Part shown: positions 58,345 through 64,000 of the stretch, one piece after another
Position numbering within the stretch: the first letter of the stretch is position 1
How the letters are laid out: each line of letters begins with the position of its first letter
From: Ilex aquifolium
Lineage: Eukaryota; Streptophyta; Magnoliopsida; Aquifoliales; Aquifoliaceae
NCBI GenBank assembly: GCA_951799425.1
Contig: OX637405.1
Coordinates: forward strand, 17,581,089-17,645,088
Length of the DNA stretch: 64,000 bases
Reading direction: 5' to 3'
Made by a program: the position numbers and the translations under genes
The notes under the pieces: model-generated
The model's input: the letters and a program-made list of their open reading frames with translations, nothing else
Databases searched by the model: none
Told to the model about the DNA's origin: nothing

Positions 58345-60072
58345 TTTGGAACCTTGAAACTATGTGTGGATGAGTAGTGAAGAGATGGACACATTACATG
58401 AGGATTTGGAGGCTTAAAAGTGAAAGAAATCAAAGAGGTAGCGGTGCTTGGTAACATAGGCACCAGCACCTGCACCATTTGGTTGTAGTACCTCGGTTTT
58501 CCTCCTTTTTGACCATGATCCACTTTGAATCTGAAAAAGTTTTTTTTTTTTGGTCAAAAAATCTAAAAAAGTGAAAAACATGAAAGTTGTAGATCTGAAT
58601 GTCCTATATATTGTGTCAAAATTTCAGCTCAATCGGACGGTTGGATCAAAAGTAATGACAATTCTACGAAACCTAGTCTGGAGCAGGCAACCTACCGGAA
58701 AGACCTACCAGTAGTTTTTACTCCAGTAGCCAAAACCTACCGGTAGAATGATGAAAACCTACCGGTAGGTTTTGCCTAGAGTGCCCAGAACGCCTGCAAC
58801 TCATGCTCCACTTGCTTGGGGATCCCACCATTGATTCTCCCACTTGTCCCCTGACATCCCTTACACATCTACATGCCTCCCAGCACCCATGCTTGGACTT
58901 TGGAGGCAATGACATTAATGAGGATGGGAGAGAAGGGGGTAGCCATGGTGGGTGCAGGCTAGGCTTGTCCTAGCCTGTCCAAAGCCATTAACTCACCTCC
59001 CATTGATGGGAAGCCTACACACACATGCTAGAGGACCCCTATGGACGAAAATGCAGAGCTCTTTCACCATATATTCAGCATTCCACAAGTTTTGAAGGAG
59101 AGAGGCTACCTAAGCTTAGAAAGTCCAAGGAAGAAGATGAATAGTTACATAGAGAAATTTATGTTTTTGCATTTTCTTCTCCATTTCAGTTGTAGTAAGC
59201 TTTAAATCTCTTGTAATCTTTAATTCTTGTACCTTAATGTCATTTATTTCAAGTACATTTCAAGTTTAGTCTTACATTTTGGATTTCACCATTAATGCAT
59301 TTAAGTTCTTCATTTTCAAGCTTTAAAATGGGTATTGCATATTGTTCTTCATAGTTTAAGATTTCTTGCATTAAGTTAAGTTCCATGCTTCATTTCTTCA
59401 TTATGTCTCTTTACATATTGAATGTCTTTCCTTTTACCATGAGTAGCTAAGCCTTTACGTTGGCTAATCCAAGGGAGACCTCCTTTCGGTTATGCCATTT
59501 CAACTCATTTTCCTTCCTCCTCTCGGTATACGATGGTTCGGTTTGACTGGGTTGGATGTGGACATGGTTGTGAGTCTTTGATATCCCGTAGACTTGTCAC
59601 GGGTTATGCTTGGATCCTCACCTCCATCTCGTCCCTAGCTTCCCACGAATCAATCGAGCATCTAGGCACCATTGGAGGAAGGTTTCAAGTTAACTTGACA
59701 TTCCCATTGGAGTGAACCTTTTGGATTAGCCAACACTTTTCCCATTTAAATTCCATCAAGATACAATCACTCACCAAACTTCAAATAACAAAAGATTTTA
59801 CACTTTTCATTTTTCACAAAATCATCTTCACACAACTTGACCTCCTTCCCTGAGGAGACGATCTTGAAATACTTTTCCAAGTAAAACACGACACTCGAAA
59901 GTCTCTCTGCGCTTGGGGAGCACTTTTGTTCACCACCCATATTTTACACTTCATTCATCTACTATTTTGTTGCCCTTTCTTTTGACATCATTCCGAGGGA
60001 GAGTGACACTCCCCTTTTTACATACACCATACATATATTGAGGGATGATGTTAGGAGATTAGGAACAACAAT
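58345..60072 (+). repeat. E3: truncated LTR of the E family
   Basis: Aligns with E1 from about 9370 and with E2 from about 35828 onward, so the LTR start is missing. It keeps the promoter-side block (58566-58672), CTACCGGTAG words (58690-58775) and the GAGGAGACGA...GGGAGCACTTTTG end part. The last ~30 bp before the expected CAATCA end are replaced. More diverged than E1 and E2 from each other. Confidence 0.85.
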
Positions 60073-61636
60073 GGAAACAAACAAGCAGCTTACCCAAGGC
60101 GCCCAAGGCAGCCCCACTGCTCGCCTGTGCTGCGCGCCTAGCGACCCCACATCCTCTGCCCGCCTGTGTTGCGCACCTAATGGTCCCACCTAGCTTGAGT
60201 GCTGCCTCCTCGCCAAAGCAAACCTACCCCACCGAGCAAGAATGCCGCCTGTTCGCTCAGGCTGTCCGCGTGCCAAGGCAGCTCGTCCAGGCAGTCCAAA
60301 TCAGCGTCTATAGGCGCCTGCGTAGCTCTCCTCCCTCTGATCTGCTCGCCTAGGCTGCATGAGTAGGCGCCCAAACTAGCCTGCTCGCTAACCTTGCCAA
60401 GCTGCGCGCCCCTTTGCTCCATTGCGTGGACAACGCACCCAGTCTGCACCAAACTAGCACGTTGGGCGCCCAGATTACCTCCATCATGGTCTCCAACCAG
60501 CGGAGCACCGGACAGCCCCATGGATGTGTAAGCAATAGCGGCGGCGGACGCCCCAAGCACCTCCACGCCAGCGCCTGCCTCCCTCTCTTCTCCTTCGATC
60601 ACTACAACCTCTTGATTATCTCATTCACTTGCCATTAGCACAACTCAAGAAGCTCCTTAAAGGATTTTGGGGAATAGAGCTCTCTTCCTCTCTCAAGATT
60701 GAATATAATGGGTAAAATGAAGGAGAAATTTTCTATTTATAGTCCAAGGTTTCTTGGAATCAAGGAAAAAGCAAAAAGGCCCAATTCAAAATCAAGGGCT
60801 CTTCTAGAATTCAAAAAGGGGAATAAAATGAAGAGTTTATGTAGCTGGAGACGTCCTACAGAGCTAAAATATATATCAGGAAAAAGGGAGGATCCTTGGT
60901 ATGTGGAACCCCGCGACCTATCCGGGCAGGTCGATCCCCGAGTCATAAAGCAACATGGACGTAGCGGGAGTGGAGTCTTCTTGGGTCAGAATTCAAATTC
61001 AATTGAATGCCCTCTTCTCCAAGTTTCATTGGACATGGAGCATTGGGGGGGCAAATGATGGGCCAGGCCCAAATGGCCCAATCCATGTGGGAAGCCCAAA
61101 CTTAATTAAGAGCCCAAGCTTATAGAAGACCTAGCAGGCCCTATGAGGTTCAAAGCCAGTACGCCACCAAGGGAGCATCCAGGAGCCTCACCCTCATCCG
61201 CTTGGAGAGAGTCAATCTTCCCTCATCCTTTGACCAAGTCCTTTGGAGAGCACCGTAACTTCCTTGCCCGTTGAGGAGATGAGAGGTCGCCATGATATTT
61301 AGTCACTATTAAAGTCGCCCCAACCCATTATGACTGTTTGATTAGCTATTTAATTAATATTCATTATGAGGCGACTACTATAAAATGTAAGCCCTGCCAA
61401 CACTTGGGGGGCATCACACTCATTCTGGCATCATTCTCTCCTCACCCTCTCAAAGCTTGTAATTATTTGCTCCACACTTGAGTTAATAAAATACCCGGCG
61501 ACCCCTGCCATTCAAAGTGGAAGTAGGTCACCTTGGCCGAACCACTATAAACCTTGTCTCCTCTCTCCCTCTGCTTATTTTACTGCATTTTATACTACTT
61601 ACTTGACAGGTGGTGTGCAAACCAATTTGTGCATCA
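60073..61636 (+). repeat. H: LTR-like block with GC-rich word array
   Basis: No ORF or match in the window. 60083-60560 is GC-rich with repeated GGCGCCCAAG, GCGCGCCTAG, CTGCTCGCCTG and similar words. A TATA-like TTCTATTTATAGTCC follows at 60731-60745. A CTTGAGTTAATAAAATACCC polyadenylation-like site lies near 61482, and the block ends near TTTGTGCATCA (61636). This promoter-to-end order is that of an LTR. The owner is unknown; a Tat-like owner is possible because F uses similar GCGCCCAG words. Confidence 0.4.
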
Positions 61637-62029
61637 TTAACAACGAAGAAGGATTAGGATGTACTTGGGGGTTTTGCTCTCAGATCTTGAATTGAAGGGG
61701 GCATACGGGATGAGTGAGTAATAAAAGGAGTTATTGAGAAATTTTTGTATGTGTACTATACATCATGTGGCTTGACCATATGGTGTGTACAACCAATAGA
61801 CAACTGCCATGTCATTAATTTGTTGGTAAAATTTTGTGGAGAACCAACTCAGCAAGTGAGCTGTATTTTTTGATAGAGTATAATTTCAGAGTTAACTGAG
61901 CAAACTCCAAGACAAAAATAGCACAAAACCCGAGGTTCTCATGCCAAATTTTCTAAAATTTCAAAACCCATTTGGTCTCTCTATTAGTATTTCCCTCTCT
62001 ATCTCTGTTCACTCGCCACATCTCGTTTA

Positions 62030-62700
62030 AAATGTGTTTCTCCCTTACTCCCCTCTCTCTCTCTCTTCACACCATAGCTCTAGGCCATCACTATTGATTT
62101 CTCCAAACCTCTTCTTTCTCTTCGCACATTACCGGAGTCTCCGATCATATCCAAGTTATATTGGTGGAGAAACAAGTGAGAAATCCACTTTCTCTCTCTA
62201 AAATGATCCTAAATATATACTTTGTTTGTTGGTAAGTCAATTGTATATGTATTTAACGAGTGCCTTAATTGACTTGTGTCTTTTTTTCTTTTTTGTTTCC
62301 TTGCACACAAAGATTGCATGCTGCGCGGTTGGAGTTTTTACTTCTCAGCCTCATAGAGGAGAAAGGGATCCAACCTCTACAAATGGCTTCTTGTGAACTA
62401 AATACCATAAAATGTTATGTGATGAATGGGTGCAAAATTTTGGAATTTGGGTCTAGTTTTTCTTCTTTTATCATTTATGTAATGAGAAGTTCTCATAAAT
62501 GGGACAATGCTGATTTGGTGTGAGTGGGTGCAGTTGATTTATTAGAAAAAAAGTTTTGAACATATATATACATGCTAAAAAAATCTATACATCAACTTGT
62601 CTTGCTCATTGTTTTTAGAGGGTTGGGCTTTAGTGCTATTCTTTTCCCTATTCTGAAAAATGAGTAGTCCTATAGCATTCTAAGTAATTTTGAAGGCTTA
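62030..62700 (+). pseudogene. Gene-like exon-intron segment inside the inverted-repeat element
   Basis: A CT-rich leader-like stretch (61980-62200) is followed by TTTGTTTGTTG/GTAAGTCAATTG, a consensus-like donor at 62231, and TTTCCTTGCACACAAAG, an acceptor-like site at about 62311. An 84-codon frame (62269-62523, overlapping the acceptor) reads LHAARLEFLLLSLIEEKGIQPLQMASCELNTIKCYVMNG and has no recognisable domain. It could be a captured host gene end, as in Pack-MULEs, or chance. Confidence 0.25.
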
Positions 62701-62829
62701 AAAATATAATTGATGAGCATCGGTCCTAATTGATTTCCTGTATTCCTCAAAGAATTTTAACTCAGCACCTGTTTTTAGATCCAACACACAAATTTAATCG
62801 ATATTGATGATACCAAAAATTGGCTAAGG

Positions 62830-63290
62830 TTGAATTCAAACCTACTAGTTCGGGCATCTAAGCTCAGACCATGCAGCTCATGATAAGTAGTACGGCTTGC
62901 GCAAGTCTATAATCTCCAGAAACGACATCCTTGTGGGCATGATGACAACGACAATTGGCACCTTCGAGAAGTTCGCGTGTAACTTATAACGGCCCAACAT
63001 TCTGGTAGATGAATCGTAACCGCCTCAACACTAGTAACGTTGATTACGCAAAGAGAGCGTCGATGACGAGAAGGTGACAAAGATCACGCAAGGCAATCAC
63101 ACAAGGTATCTGAAGACTATAAAAAAGGGGTCAAATCACTCACAATGTATTCAAACAATTTATCTGTACTATTATCCTGTGTAATCTTCTCCCTTAAATA
63201 ATAGAAAACTCTCCAAGAGTAAGAGACTTCATTAAAGTGGATTAGCTGAACTCCCAAACTAGTGAACTACTATAATTCTTTTGATTATTG
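62830..63290 (+). repeat. Possible LTR remnant inside the inverted-repeat element
   Basis: GAAGACTATAAAAAAGGGG (about 63112-63130) looks like an LTR TATA box, followed by a CTGTACTATTATCCTGTGTAATC and AAATAATAGAAAAC polyadenylation-like part. GC-richer than its surroundings. Ends cannot be set. Confidence 0.3.
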
Positions 63291-63496
63291 TTCCTCAAAT
63301 TACGTTACCTAAACACCAAGACATGGCAGTTATCCATTAGATGTACACACCACATGGATCAATCCATGTGGTGGGTTGTACAAATACAAAAAATTCTCGT
63401 TAGTTAGAGTTATGGTAATGTGAGCGGGTTAGTTTGCAGAGTTAAAGAGGTGGGGGAGTTAAAGTAGTTGTGTCGCACTTTACATGTGGCATCATC

Positions 63497-64000
63497 TGTA
63501 AAACCCGGGTAAATTTGAACTTTTTCTTTAAAAGGGCAAAACGGTAATTTGCCACTATAATGCGTATTTAAAATACTCATGTTTCTAGAGTTCAGATGAC
63601 ACAACGGACTTCGACGTTAGATTCGTATCGCGAAATCTAGTTACCCTGTCAAATTTCATCGAAATCCGAGATAGTCGAATTTGGCACGTATTTCGAGGCG
63701 ACTGGGTGGCGGCTGACCTCACAAAGGTCTCCACAAATAAATTTTATAAAATTTCCTTATAATTGAATTAAAGTTCAAATAAAATTAATTATAACTTAAA
63801 CCGGGATGAAATTAATCGTTTCGGGGTGAAAACAGACCCGGACAAGGGGGGCGTATGGGCGACGTGGACCAAGCTTTAAAATTATAAATAGGGCATAAAT
63901 ATCTAATTTTGGGCAGAATGTCTTCACAATTCTGCTGGTTTTAACGTGTGGGAGAAAGAGAGAGAGAAAAGAGAGAAAACAAATTTTCTTTCGGCGATTC
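63497..64000 (+). repeat. K: second J-type LTR, cut by the window end
   Basis: Starts TGTAAAACCCGGG and aligns with the reverse complement of the J right end (31984 leftward), including the GAAATCTAGT...CGAATT and AATTAATTTTATTTGAAC-like segments. A TATA box AATTATAAATAGGGC at about 63880 on the plus strand fits the J sense. It may be a solo LTR or the start of a full element beyond the window. Confidence 0.85.

Larger units (their letters stand above)
61735..63400. mobile_element. Putative DNA element with ~80-bp inverted ends (MULE-like)
   Basis: The left arm (61735-61815) and the reverse complement of the right arm (63400-63318) share GAAATTTTTGTATGTGTAC...ATGTGG...GACC..ATGGTGTGTACA..CTAATGGATAACTGCCATGTC with roughly 75-80% identity by eye. 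The right arm also holds a perfect hairpin CCACATGGATCAATCCATGTGG (63350-63371). No transposase is visible, so it would be non-autonomous. Long inverted ends are typical of Mutator-like elements, but I could not fix a target duplication. Confidence 0.45.

Noticed and set aside
1-64000. tRNA, rRNA or other host RNA genes
   Set aside because: Looked for A/B-box-like and cloverleaf patterns and conserved rRNA segments by eye; only primer sites complementary to tRNA ends were found.

Overview
This is nuclear DNA from a flowering plant, most likely a eudicot. The species cannot be named from the sequence. The window is AT-rich and made almost wholly of Ty3/Gypsy LTR retrotransposons of three plant lineages: Athila-like (TGGCGC-type primer site, env-like gene after pol), Tekay/Del-like chromoviruses (initiator-Met tRNA primer site, chromodomain) and Tat-like (second, archaeal-type RNase H). 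I see no convincing host gene, tRNA or rRNA. It looks like a repeat-dense, probably heterochromatic interval.

Layout. Positions 1-756 are an unassigned repeat. 757-3447 is the 3' end of a Tekay-like element (A, minus), fused to the 3' half of an Athila-like element (B, plus, 3448-7935). 7936-35440 is a second Athila-like element (C, plus) that has lost its 5' LTR. C was later hit by three insertions with clean 5-bp target duplications: solo LTR E1 (9225-11084, CTAAG), a complete Tekay-like element N1 (15234-26555, minus, TAATC) and solo LTR J (28973-31984, AATAT). N1 has lost RNase H and integrase; a piece of another Athila-like element lies in their place (18147-21555). 35441-48779 is element D (minus), a sister of B, hit by solo LTRs E2 (35683-37567, CTAAC) and S (42621-44974, GCTAT). 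48780-53292 is a Tat-like fragment F (plus) with an antisense ORF. 53293-58344 is the 3' part of an Athila-like element G (minus). 58345-60072 is a third, truncated E copy; 60073-61636 is an LTR-like block H. 61735-63400 looks like a DNA element with long inverted ends and gene-like cargo. 63497-64000 is the start of another J-type LTR.

Most interesting signal. Several unrelated families carry arrays of short words built on a palindromic hexamer with CG at its centre (TTCGAA, ACCGGT, AGCGCT, TCCGGA, CACGTG). Many arrays lie about 10-170 bp upstream of a TATA box, both in LTRs and in front of the env-like genes. In B and in G the LTR and the pre-env region of the same element use the same word. 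In four families the array follows a second shared block of about 100 bp that occurs in either orientation. Two divergent elements (C and G) also share a small uncharacterised ORF between pol and env, preceded by a conserved acceptor-like site and an internal polypurine tract. These look like parts of a promoter system, possibly with a separately controlled env-like unit. That reading is inference.
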